Shown: positions 8,132 through 15,299 of the stretch, piece after piece
Layout of the letters: the number at the start of each line of letters is the position of its first letter
Numbering within the stretch: position 1 is the first letter of the stretch
DNA from: Phycisphaerales bacterium
Lineage (GTDB): Bacteria; Planctomycetota; Phycisphaerae; Phycisphaerales; UBA1924
Direction: 5' to 3'
DNA length: 43,645 nt
Assembly (NCBI GenBank): GCA_020427635.1
Contig: JAGQOH010000026.1
Coordinates: 1-43,645 of the forward strand
The notes under the pieces: model-generated
Told to the model about the DNA's origin: nothing
What the model saw: only the letters and a program-made list of their open reading frames with translations
The model's database searches: none
Position numbers and translations under genes: made by a program

Positions 8132-8872
8132 CTACGGGCAGCTGTTCCCAAAGTAGAAAAGTAACAATTGCAAATCATCCAGATTGCAGACATTGTCGCC
8201 GTTGAGATCGCCTTCGCAGGCCGCGAGCCTGAGCTTGGTGATCTGTACCGCACTGATGGCGGCTTGTGACTCGCGCACGCCGACGTAGAGATCGCGGTCG
8301 GGGATGACCTGCACCAAGAGCCTTGCATGCGTTCTGCCATGCACGAACGAAGCGGAGGAAATCGTGCCGGACAGTTGCCGTTCTGCGAAGGAGCCATCGC
8401 CTCCAGCACGCATTGTGTCTGCAAAGGGTTGATTCATGAGACCCGCGTAGACTGTCACTTCGTAGATGCCGGGTTCGAGGCCATCAATATCGATCTCGAT
8501 CTCCCCATTCGCGGCAACCTGGTCACACATGAGGTTGCCCCAGTTGATGGAGAAGAAGCCACCGATGCACCCGGTCGATCCACTGCCATAGAGCACGCGA
8601 GCGCGCGCGTTCGTCAGTGCGCCATCGAGGTTGCGCAGCTGCGTCCAAACGTTGTTCGGCGCATCGGCGTTGACGCCATTCCAGTAGCCCAGTTGACCAG
8701 TTGCTGCGCCATATGTGTCCGATGGCCTGTCGTGCGAGCCAGGCCCGAAGTCAAGATTGAAGTGCTGGGCGTGGGCGGAGCAGGCAAGGGTCAGGACCAC
8801 GAGCGAAGGGCGGCGCGCGATGCGCCGCATCGCATGGATGAGGGCGGCGGCGAGGCGCGGGTACGGATGCAT
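8132..8872 (-). CDS. secreted single-module protein with dockerin-like tag
   Basis: This is a 246-residue protein. The frame is open to 9010, but ATG at 8872 has GGAGGATCC directly upstream and is preferred. The signal peptide region runs to about ACSAHA (residue 36); a second Met (MRRIARR) inside it could be the true start. The body repeats the module of the preceding gene: YGAATGQLGYWN, LRNLDGALTNARAR, GGFFSINWGNLMCD, then a beta-rich half (IDIDGLEPGIYEVTVYAG). It ends in one calcium loop, GDLNGDNVCNLDDLQLLLF, and stops three residues after a Cys. Function unknown; a ligand-binding jelly-roll-like fold is a guess. It is divergent from the sigma-factor gene. Confidence 0.72.
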   Translation of the reverse strand: MHPYPRLAAALIHAMRRIARRPSLVVLTLACSAHAQHFNLDFGPGSHDRPSDTYGAATGQLGYWNGVNADAPNNVWTQLRNLDGALTNARARVLYGSGSTGCIGGFFSINWGNLMCDQVAANGEIEIDIDGLEPGIYEVTVYAGLMNQPFADTMRAGGDGSFAERQLSGTISSASFVHGRTHARLLVQVIPDRDLYVGVRESQAAISAVQITKLRLAACEGDLNGDNVCNLDDLQLLLFYFGNSCP

Positions 8873-9014
8873 GCTGGATCCTCCGGACGGTGTCCTCCCT
8901 GTGATACCACGCAGAGCGAGGCTATCGGGCGCAAAAACTGGGAGTGAGGCTGAATCCTGGGTGTTTGGGCTCGGAATGGACGAACGAGCGTCAGGAAAAC
9001 CCCCCGCCACGGGC

Positions 9015-9020
9015 TACACT
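9015..9020 (+). promoter_or_regulatory. putative -10 element (TACACT) of the ECF sigma gene
   Basis: TACACT is followed five bases later by the GTG at 9026, so transcription would begin at or next to the start codon and the message would be leaderless. No recognisable -35 box is present 17 bases upstream. Compare TAGACT at 15288. Confidence 0.35.
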
Positions 9021-9025
9021 GGCCT

Positions 9026-9640
9026 GTGGAAGGCGACGGGGGTGGCCAAGGCAGAGGGCCCAAGGTGTCGGTGAAAGAACAAACAACCCAGATTGTGTTG
9101 GCCGTCGCCCGCGGTGAGCCCGATGCTCCGTCGGAGTTGTTGCCGTTGCTGTATGACGAGCTGCGCGGGCTTGCGGAGGCGTACATGCGCCGTGGTGGGG
9201 GCGGGCAAACGCTGCAGGCGACGGCGCTCGTGCATGAGGCGTATCTCAAGCTCGTCGATGACACCAATTTGACTTGGAACGACCGGGCGCACTTTCGAGC
9301 AATCGCGGCGCGTGCGATGCGGCAGGTGCTTGTGGATCATGCGCGCCGTCGCATGTCGCAAAAGCGCGGCGGGGACTGGCAGCGGGTGACCCTGGGGGCG
9401 GCGGTCGCGAAGTCGGCGATGGGGCCGGCGGACCTCTTGGCGCTCGATGAAGCGCTCACCAAGCTCGAGGCGCTGGACGAGCGGCAGGCGCGTGTGGTCG
9501 AAAAGCGGTTCTTCGGCGGGCTGACAGTGGAGGAGACGGCGGAGGCGCTCGGGGTATCGCCTCGCACCGTTGAGATGGAATGGCGGATGGCCAAGGCCTG
9601 GTTGAGCAAGACGCTGAGCGAGCACGAAGGCGACGCATAG
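9026..9640 (+). CDS. ECF-family RNA polymerase sigma factor (TIGR02999-like)
   Basis: This 204-residue sigma factor has a region 2-like block (LLPLLYDELRGLAEAYMRR, TLQATALVHEAYLKLVD, FRAIAARAMRQVLVDHARR) and a region 4-like helix-turn-helix (VEKRFFGGLTVEETAEALG, SPRTVEMEWRMAKAWL). This pattern is that of the planctomycete/acidobacterial ECF group known as TIGR02999, usually encoded next to a Ser/Thr kinase, as here. Two starts are possible: GTG at 9026, giving a leaderless message from TACACT at 9015, or GTG at 9065, preceded by AGAGGG. The first 13 residues are Gly-rich and may not be translated. Its stop codon directly abuts the kinase ATG, so the two are an operon. Target genes cannot be seen. 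Confidence 0.9.
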   Translation: MEGDGGGQGRGPKVSVKEQTTQIVLAVARGEPDAPSELLPLLYDELRGLAEAYMRRGGGGQTLQATALVHEAYLKLVDDTNLTWNDRAHFRAIAARAMRQVLVDHARRRMSQKRGGDWQRVTLGAAVAKSAMGPADLLALDEALTKLEALDERQARVVEKRFFGGLTVEETAEALGVSPRTVEMEWRMAKAWLSKTLSEHEGDA

Positions 9641-12190
9641 ATGGATGCGCTGCGGTACGAGAAGCTCAAGGCGGTGTTCAACGAGGCGTGCGAGTCGCCC
9701 ATTCATGAGCGTGCCGCATTGATCGAAGCAAAGTGCGCGGGTGACGATGAGTTGCAGCGCGAGGTGGAATCGATGTTGGCGCACATCGAGTCGCCGGCGG
9801 TCGATTTGGACTCTGCAGCGCGCGGGATCGCCATTGAATGGGGCGAGGCCCTGCGCGAAGAACGCACTCGGCTGATTCCAAAAGGCATGCCCGAGCGCAT
9901 CGGGCCGTTCACCATGATAAGCGTGCTGGGGCAGGGTGGCATGGGTGTGGTGTACCTCGCGCAGCAGGACAAGCCGCAACGGCAGGTCGCGTTGAAACTC
10001 ATTCGTCCGGACTTGACCTCAAGCGATGTGATGCACCGGTTTGATCGCGAGACGCGCGCCCTTGGTCGGTTGCAGCATCCGGGCATCGCGCAAATCTTCG
10101 AAGCGGGCATCGCGGATGTGGGCGGGACGCAACAGCCATACATCGCGATGGAATATGTGCGCGGGCGCACGCTGTTGAAGTATGCCGATGAAGAAGGCCT
10201 TGGTACACGTGAGCGGTTGGCGCTGATGGAAGAGATTGCGCATGCCGTTGAGCACGCCCACCAGCAGGGCGTGATTCACCGGGACTTGAAGCCTGCGAAC
10301 ATCGTTGTGGATGAGCGCGGGCAGCCGCGCGTCCTGGACTTTGGCATCGCGCGCACAACGGATGAAGAGGCGCGTACGCAGACATTGCGCACAGGCGTGG
10401 GGCAACTCATCGGGACGTTGCCCTATATGAGCCCGGAGCAGGTAAGTGGTGAGCCGGACGACGTCGACACACGGAGCGACGTGTACGCGCTGGGCGTGAT
10501 CTGCTTTGAGTTGTTGACGGGGCAGTTGCCAGTCAATGTGCAAGATCGATCGATCCCCGAGGCGGTGCGCGTGATCTCGCAGACCGAGCCGACGCGACTT
10601 GGGGCAGTGAACAGGATGCTGCGCGGCGATCTAGACACGATTGTCGCCAAGGCATTGGAACACGACAAGGACCAGCGCTACGCCTCAGCGGGCGCGATGG
10701 CGGACGACATCCGGCGCTACCTCAACGATGAGCCGATCTTGGCGCGTCCCGCCAGCGCCATGTATCAACTCCGCAAGCTGGCGCGGCGGAACAAGGCGCT
10801 CGTGGTAGGCACCGCGGCGGTGCTCGTGGTCCTTGTGGCCGGGCTCATTGCCTCGAGCTGGGGATGGATGAGCGCTCTGAAGGCGCAGCGTGCGGCGGAG
10901 CGCGAGGCCGCGCGGGCGACACAGGTCAGTGCGTTCATGCAGAACATTCTCTCCGGCGTGGATCCGGAGGTGGCGCGCACGATGGACACGCAGCTGCTGC
11001 AGAAGCTGCTCGAGCAAGCGGTCGCCAACATTGCGACGGGGCTCACCGGGCAGCCGCTCGTCGAGGCGGACGTGCAAGGCGCCATCGGGCGCACGTATCG
11101 CAGCGCGGGGCTTGCCGCTCGGGCGGAGGGTCACCTGCGCCGGGCGATCGACCTGTATCAGCAGGAGCTGGGATCAGATGCGGCAGTGACGGGAGACACG
11201 AAGCTGGCGCTCGGCAGTGCGCTGATGGACATGGGACGATTTGCTGAAGCCGAGCCGCAATTGACAGCGACACTTGGCGTCGCGCGCGGGCTCGAAGGGA
11301 GCGACGAAGATCTGCTCTTTCGTGCAATGAATGCGCTGGGTGGGCTGTATTTCGCGACGCGTCGGCTTCCGGACGCGGACAAGATGCTCTCCGGAGCCTT
11401 GGAAATTGCGCGCAGAAGCGACCGCGTCTCAGACCACATCGAGTTGCTGTTAATCAACAATGTGGCGGCATTGCGCACGGAGCAGGGGCGCATCGATGAG
11501 GCCAGGGCGTTGCGCGAGGAGGCGTACAGCCGCAGGGTTACCGAAGACGGACCTGATGCGCCGGACACACTCAAGGCACAGGGGAACCTGGCGGTCTTCT
11601 ACGACAGGTACGGGCCTCGAGATCGCGTGCTCGACATGTATCAAGAGGTGTACACCAAGGAGCTGGCGCTGTTTGGGCCATCGCACACGCTGACCATGTC
11701 GGTGCTGAGCAATCTTGCCTCGGAGTTGCTCGATCAGGGGCAAACGGAAGAGGCAAAGCGCCGCTTTGAGGAGCTCATTGGGCTGGTCAGCTCAGCGCAG
11801 TGCAATCCGATGTTTGCCGCGATGGCGTACCGCACCGCGGCCAACGCATGGGTCCAGCTTGGTGACTTGGCGCGAGCCGACGAGCTGACAGCCAGTGGGC
11901 TGGAAATCGCAAACACGCTGCCCGAGGGGCAGCCCATTGTCTGGCTGACCCTGGCGTCACGGGCGGATGTGCTGATCGAACTTGGTCGGTTTGCGGAGGC
12001 CGAGGCTTGTCTGCAGCGCTGGGCAGGCCTGATGGAGCGTCTTGCGCCCGAAGACGACGCGACCCGTGCAATGGTCGCGGGGCGGTTTGCGGACCTGTAT
12101 GACGCGTGGGGCAAGGCGGACGAGGCGAAGGCTTGGCGAGACAAGGTGAAGGGGATCTTGCCAGCAGTTGATGGGTCCGAGGGCCGATAG
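9641..12190 (+). CDS. membrane-bound Ser/Thr protein kinase with C-terminal TPR domain
   Basis: This 849-residue PknB-type kinase has the glycine loop GQGGMGVVY (from about 97), VALKLI with ATP-binding Lys119, the catalytic loop HRDLKPAN (Asp215), DFG (Asp233) and the activation-segment end MSPEQ. One transmembrane helix (about 387-409, rich in V, A, L) separates the cytoplasmic kinase from a long C-terminal region of TPR-like helical hairpins (about 440-840, e.g. GRFAEAEPQL, GRIDEARALREEAY). The start ATG immediately follows the sigma-factor TAG. In the family such kinases are thought to control the partner sigma factor, with the TPR region sensing a partner; that link is inferred here. All kinase residues are intact, so activity is expected. 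Confidence 0.93.
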   Translation: MDALRYEKLKAVFNEACESPIHERAALIEAKCAGDDELQREVESMLAHIESPAVDLDSAARGIAIEWGEALREERTRLIPKGMPERIGPFTMISVLGQGGMGVVYLAQQDKPQRQVALKLIRPDLTSSDVMHRFDRETRALGRLQHPGIAQIFEAGIADVGGTQQPYIAMEYVRGRTLLKYADEEGLGTRERLALMEEIAHAVEHAHQQGVIHRDLKPANIVVDERGQPRVLDFGIARTTDEEARTQTLRTGVGQLIGTLPYMSPEQVSGEPDDVDTRSDVYALGVICFELLTGQLPVNVQDRSIPEAVRVISQTEPTRLGAVNRMLRGDLDTIVAKALEHDKDQRYASAGAMADDIRRYLNDEPILARPASAMYQLRKLARRNKALVVGTAAVLVVLVAGLIASSWGWMSALKAQRAAEREAARATQVSAFMQNILSGVDPEVARTMDTQLLQKLLEQAVANIATGLTGQPLVEADVQGAIGRTYRSAGLAARAEGHLRRAIDLYQQELGSDAAVTGDTKLALGSALMDMGRFAEAEPQLTATLGVARGLEGSDEDLLFRAMNALGGLYFATRRLPDADKMLSGALEIARRSDRVSDHIELLLINNVAALRTEQGRIDEARALREEAYSRRVTEDGPDAPDTLKAQGNLAVFYDRYGPRDRVLDMYQEVYTKELALFGPSHTLTMSVLSNLASELLDQGQTEEAKRRFEELIGLVSSAQCNPMFAAMAYRTAANAWVQLGDLARADELTASGLEIANTLPEGQPIVWLTLASRADVLIELGRFAEAEACLQRWAGLMERLAPEDDATRAMVAGRFADLYDAWGKADEAKAWRDKVKGILPAVDGSEGR

Positions 12191-12220
12191 GCCGCGTGTG
12201 GCCCTCCAGGCGCGGGTTGA

Positions 12221-12226
12221 TACAAT
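12221..12226 (+). promoter_or_regulatory. putative -10 element (TACAAT) for tRNA-Tyr
   Basis: TACAAT, 5/6 to consensus, lies 46 bases before the tRNA. It follows the kinase stop codon by 30 bases. No good -35 is visible. It sits within an imperfect GCGGG/CCCGC inverted repeat (about 12212-12230). Confidence 0.4.
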
Positions 12227-12271
12227 CCCGCCCCCCTTCGGCGGACAGGCCGCCCGAGGGCGAAAGTCACG

Positions 12272-12354
12272 GGGCGTATACCGAAGTGGACAAACGGGAC
12301 AGACTGTAAATCTGTTGGCTACCGCCTTCCCTGGTTCGAATCCAGGTGCGCCCA
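12272..12354 (+). tRNA. tRNA-Tyr (GTA anticodon)
   Basis: The acceptor stem GGGCGTA (12272-12278) pairs with TGCGCCC near the 3' end, followed by discriminator A (12354). The anticodon stem ACAGA/TCTGT encloses CTGTAAA with anticodon GTA. A long class II variable arm (TGGCTACCGCCTTCC) and the T arm CCTGG-TTCGAAT-CCAGG fit bacterial tRNA-Tyr. The 3' CCA is not encoded (ACTC follows), so it must be added after transcription. Confidence 0.97.
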
Positions 12355-12605
12355 CTCTCCTTGTTGATCTCTGGCTTGCGTTGGTTAGGCGGGCTCCGGC
12401 TTTGGCGGGCGGCGCATGGTGTAACTGCGCGCGGAAGTCGGAGTTGGCCCAAAGCCGGTGCTACGACGGGTCGATGGACAGTGCGCGGCGATTGACCTGC
12501 CCATGTGGGGGAGGTCTCGACCTGCCGCGGGGGGTGCTGTGCGCCGAGTTGGCGCCGGCCCAATGATCGACCTGTGCACAGAGACCACAAGGCGAAGGAG
12601 CACAC

Positions 12606-13394
12606 ATGTTTACGTATCCGAATCCCTTCACGTTCCAGAACACCTATGGCGTGAATACGCCCTGGAACACCACGCCGAACTTCAACGGCAACTTCAACTC
12701 CGGCTACGGCTGGAATTGGAACACGCCGCAGTTCGGTTGGAACCAGTACGGCTGGAACACGCCGAACAACTTCGGCTGGAACAACAGCTGGAACTGGAAC
12801 ACGCCGTACAGCTACAGCAACTGGAATTCCACCATGCCGTTCAACACCGGCTGGAACTGGAACAACTGGCAGGCGCCGGTGAATGGGTATGAGGGCTTCT
12901 ACGGCTACAACACGCCGTACTTCAACAACCAGTTCACGACGCCGTTCAACTGGAACACGAACTGGAACAGCAACACGACGCCGTTCCCGGGCCTGTACAA
13001 CTTCTCGAACACGTTTGGTCAGGGCTATCCCTACAACAACTTTCCCTTCTCCAACACGACGTTCGCGGGTTACCCCTACGGTAACTACAGTGCCTGGAAC
13101 ACCAACTCGGCCAACGCCTCCTTCCCGTATGCATTCGGCGCCACGCCGTGGATGAACGGCTACAACACCCCGTGGAACTACGGCATGCCGTTCTTCGGCA
13201 ACTTCGGCTGGAACACGCCGATCGGTTGGAATCAGCCCAAGGTCGATGACGTTGTCAACGGCAAGAAGGTTGACATCAACAGCCCGCAGCCCAATCGCGT
13301 GACGCCCTTCCCGGTCGGCTTTGGCCCGTTCGTCCCGTTCGGCTATCCGAATGGTGAGTTCGTGAAGAACTGCTCGCCGGCTTGCGCCGCGTAA
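12606..13394 (+). CDS. Asn/Trp/Tyr/Phe-rich low-complexity protein of unknown function
   Basis: This is a 262-residue protein, mostly made of irregular repeats of WNTP, GWNWN, GYPY and PFN. I count about 19 Trp and seven NTP motifs (VNTP, WNTP, YNTP). Asn, Trp, Tyr, Phe, Gly, Pro and Thr dominate; Lys and Arg are nearly absent until about residue 212, where a short charged stretch (PKVDDVVNGKKVD) begins, followed by PFPVGFGPFVPFGYPNG and an end with two Cys (NCSPACA). No signal peptide, transmembrane helix or known domain is seen. AAGGAG six bases before the ATG and a terminator right after the stop support a real, well-expressed single gene. The 251 bases between the tRNA and this ORF hold no gene that I can support. 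It could be a structural, coat-like or phase-separating protein; this is speculation. Confidence 0.85.
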   Translation: MFTYPNPFTFQNTYGVNTPWNTTPNFNGNFNSGYGWNWNTPQFGWNQYGWNTPNNFGWNNSWNWNTPYSYSNWNSTMPFNTGWNWNNWQAPVNGYEGFYGYNTPYFNNQFTTPFNWNTNWNSNTTPFPGLYNFSNTFGQGYPYNNFPFSNTTFAGYPYGNYSAWNTNSANASFPYAFGATPWMNGYNTPWNYGMPFFGNFGWNTPIGWNQPKVDDVVNGKKVDINSPQPNRVTPFPVGFGPFVPFGYPNGEFVKNCSPACAA

Positions 13395-13430
13395 GCGATT
13401 GCTCCGAACCACGTCTGGTTCTCCTTGCGG

Positions 13431-13462
13431 CGGGGCGCCCCTGTGGGCGTCCCGTCTTTTTT
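13431..13462 (+). terminator. intrinsic terminator of the Asn/Trp-rich gene
   Basis: CGGGGCGCCC (13431-13440) pairs with GGGCGTCCCG (13445-13454) over ten base pairs with one wobble and a four-base loop, followed by TCTTTTTT. It is the cleanest Rho-independent terminator in the window and isolates the Asn/Trp-rich gene as a monocistronic unit. Confidence 0.92.
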
Positions 13463-13510
13463 CGTGGAGTTTGCGCGGTCCGGCGGGCGATCTTGGGATG
13501 CAACGGTCGG

Positions 13511-13516
13511 TACAGT
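13511..13516 (+). promoter_or_regulatory. putative -10 element (TACAGT) of the prepilin-like gene
   Basis: TACAGT lies 26 bases before the ATG at 13543 and downstream of the terminator at 13431-13462, the expected place for a new promoter. A GAGGAGG ribosome binding site follows. There is no convincing -35. Confidence 0.4.
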
Positions 13517-13542
13517 CTGTGGCGAAGTGAAGAGGAGGCCCG

Positions 13543-14385
13543 ATGCGTCGGCAGGCTTTTACGTTGATCGAGTTGTTGGTCGTGGTGGCGGTCGTCGCGC
13601 TGCTGCTGGGGATCTTGGTGCCGGCGCTGGGGCGTGCGCGAGCAATGGCCCAGGCGAGCGGGTGCATGTCAAACATCAAGCAACTTGGGCTCGGGCTGCA
13701 GATGTATGTGCAAGATCACAAGGACAGGCTGCCGCAGGTGCGCGTCGAGGGCTTTGGTGGCACCGAGCCGGTGCAGCCGCCTTCTGGCCAGAACATCGGG
13801 GCGCTCTTTGGCGGCGTGAAAGGAACGCTGCCGTTCTTCGGGATCAATGCGATTGGCGCCGAGCGGCGCCCACTCAATGCCTATGTGTATGACGGGGAGA
13901 TCCCGCGAGACGACGCGATCGAAGCGGGGGACTTTGATCTCGAGGTCTATCGTTCGCCCGCCGATGCGGGGACGGCGGATCCTTTCGTGACCTCACTCGG
14001 ACTCGACACGACGAGCATGTATGACCTGCTTGGATCAAGCTACAACCTGAACGACCACGCGCTCGACACCGTCGCGGGTGTCGAGGTCTATCCGACGTTG
14101 ATTCCAGTGGATGGCGGCAAGATGCCACGCGTGCGCGACACGACCAAGACGTGGTTGTGCGCGACGCACCCGATCTACAACTATGAAGATGACCAGGATC
14201 GTGGGCAGAAGTGGTATAGCTCGAGTGTCGAGGCGACGGTGCTCTATGTGGACGGGCACGCGGAGATGATGGTGAAGGTGCCTGACACGCGGCATGAGAG
14301 CGACGTGCGCAAGAAGAACAGCAACGCGCGCTTCACCTATCTGCCCGAACCCAGGTGGCTGGACCAGTTTGATGCTGGTCGATGA
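13543..14385 (+). CDS. type IV prepilin/pseudopilin-like protein
   Basis: This 280-residue protein starts with a class III signal: basic MRRQ, then the cleavage/methylation motif AFTLIELLVVVAVVALLLG, giving a hydrophobic pilin helix (about 6-27). The rest is a large soluble domain with a C-terminal VLYVDGHAEMM, the DGH signature of the abundant planctomycete DUF1559-like or H-X9-DG pseudopilins. It should be cleaved by a PilD-type peptidase and inserted in a type II secretion- or pilus-like filament, though no other such gene is nearby and these proteins are often scattered orphans. GAGGAGG precedes the start. Its stop overlaps the next ATG (ATGA), so the two genes are translationally coupled. 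Confidence 0.88.
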   Translation: MRRQAFTLIELLVVVAVVALLLGILVPALGRARAMAQASGCMSNIKQLGLGLQMYVQDHKDRLPQVRVEGFGGTEPVQPPSGQNIGALFGGVKGTLPFFGINAIGAERRPLNAYVYDGEIPRDDAIEAGDFDLEVYRSPADAGTADPFVTSLGLDTTSMYDLLGSSYNLNDHALDTVAGVEVYPTLIPVDGGKMPRVRDTTKTWLCATHPIYNYEDDQDRGQKWYSSSVEATVLYVDGHAEMMVKVPDTRHESDVRKKNSNARFTYLPEPRWLDQFDAGR

Positions 14386-15011
14386 GGAGCATGACGCGCA
14401 TGGAGCAGCGCTTGGGGGATCTGAAAGTCAGCGCGGCGCTTGAGGCGATTGCGTCGCGCACGCCTTCGCCCGGTGGCGGGGCGGCCGTCGCGCTGGCCGC
14501 GGCGGTGGCTGCCGCGCTGGGCGAGATGGTGGCGAACTATGCCGCGGCGCGCAAAAGCAGCGCGGAGCATCGGGGCCTGATCGAGGCGCATGGGCGGGCG
14601 CTGGGCGAGGCGCGCAACAGTTTGCTCGAGCTTGTGGACGACGACGCACGCGCATACCAGGCGCTGAGTGACGCGATGGCCCAACAGAAGCGCGGCGAGG
14701 CGGATGCGCACGCCGTGGGCCTGGCGGCGCAGCTGGCCGCGGCGACACCCATGGCGACTATCGAGGCGTGCGAGCAGGTCATCGCGGCGCTGGAAGGGCT
14801 TGGGCCCCACGCAGGTTGGTTGGTGAGCGATCTGGTGGCGTCGGCGGCGCTCATCGGAAGTGCAGCCCGCGGCGCCGTTGGCCATGTGCAGGCCAATGCG
14901 CCCCTCATGAACAAGGCGGCCCTGGACGGACAGGCAATTGTTGCGCGAGCCCGGGCGGCGGCCAACGACGTTGCGGGGCGTGCCGACGCCCTTGTCGCGG
15001 CGATGCAGTGA
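14382..15011 (+). CDS. cyclodeaminase/cyclohydrolase family protein (FTCD C-terminal-like)
   Basis: This 209-residue, Ala-rich helical protein has TPSPGGGAAVALAAAVAAAL near the N-terminus and a DDDARAYQALSDAM segment, the pattern of the formiminotransferase-cyclodeaminase C-terminal family (FchA-like methenyl-tetrahydrofolate cyclohydrolases). It would act on folate one-carbon units in the cytoplasm as a stand-alone enzyme. The best start is unclear: ATG at 14382 overlaps the preceding stop, and ATGs at 14391 and 14400 are also near the GAGGAG at 14384-14389. No folate gene is adjacent, so its pathway is inferred only from the family. Confidence 0.78.
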   Translation: MRSMTRMEQRLGDLKVSAALEAIASRTPSPGGGAAVALAAAVAAALGEMVANYAAARKSSAEHRGLIEAHGRALGEARNSLLELVDDDARAYQALSDAMAQQKRGEADAHAVGLAAQLAAATPMATIEACEQVIAALEGLGPHAGWLVSDLVASAALIGSAARGAVGHVQANAPLMNKAALDGQAIVARARAAANDVAGRADALVAAMQ

Positions 15012-15049
15012 AGCGACACGGGACGCCAGGCCGATCCGAATTACTCACC

Positions 15050-15268
15050 ATGAGCGCACAGGCCAAACAGCACGGGTCGGGCGACGGCGACCGTCCCCAA
15101 GGACGCAAGTGGCTTGGGATTCACTTCCGCTGCTGTAACGTCTACGGACGGCTGTACCGCGATGACGCGGGGCAGACGTATCGCGGGCAGTGTCCGCGCT
15201 GTGCGGCGAAGATCAGCGTGCCGATCGGCCAAGGCGGGACGAGCCGCCGATTTTTTGAGGCGTCATAG
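15050..15268 (+). CDS. small Cys-rich conserved protein (possible zinc ribbon)
   Basis: This 72-residue protein contains LGIHFRCCNVYGRLYRD, then GQCPRCAAKISVPIG and a C-terminal RRFFEAS. The paired cysteines (CC about 25 residues before CPRC) suggest a metal-binding knuckle. I recognise this pattern from planctomycete and related genomes, where it is annotated only as hypothetical; that is memory, not a search. No clear ribosome binding site precedes the ATG. It lies 38 bases after the cyclodeaminase gene. Confidence 0.75.
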   Translation: MSAQAKQHGSGDGDRPQGRKWLGIHFRCCNVYGRLYRDDAGQTYRGQCPRCAAKISVPIGQGGTSRRFFEAS

Positions 15269-15287
15269 TGCGCGGGACGCGGCCCGC

Positions 15288-15293
15288 TAGACT
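15288..15293 (+). promoter_or_regulatory. putative -10 element (TAGACT) implying a leaderless mRNA
   Basis: TAGACT ends six bases before the ATG at 15300, so the predicted start site falls on the A of the start codon. No Shine-Dalgarno sequence lies upstream of that ATG. The arrangement matches leaderless genes of other phyla (TANNNT then about seven bases to ATG). Confidence 0.45.
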
Positions 15294-15299
15294 GATCGC

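Noticed and set aside
12179..12206. GAGGGCC/GGCCCTC inverted repeat around the kinase stop codon
   Set aside because: It has a 14-base loop and no T-run; too weak to call a terminator.
12606..13200. tandem DNA repeats or CRISPR-like array in the Asn/Trp-rich gene
   Set aside because: The repeats are short, irregular and in frame with a protein; there are no equal spacers and no palindromic repeat unit.
12267..13679. 470-codon minus-strand frame with Val/Arg/Pro repeats over the tRNA and the Asn/Trp-rich gene
   Set aside because: It is antisense to the repeat-rich gene and also covers the tRNA and the terminator. Its repeats mirror the WNTP-type repeats on the other strand. The plus-strand gene has a ribosome binding site and terminator; this has neither.
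14677..14691. sigma54-like TGGCCCAACAGAAGC inside the cyclodeaminase gene
   Set aside because: The -12 part (AAGC) is weak and it lies in mid-gene with no gene start nearby.
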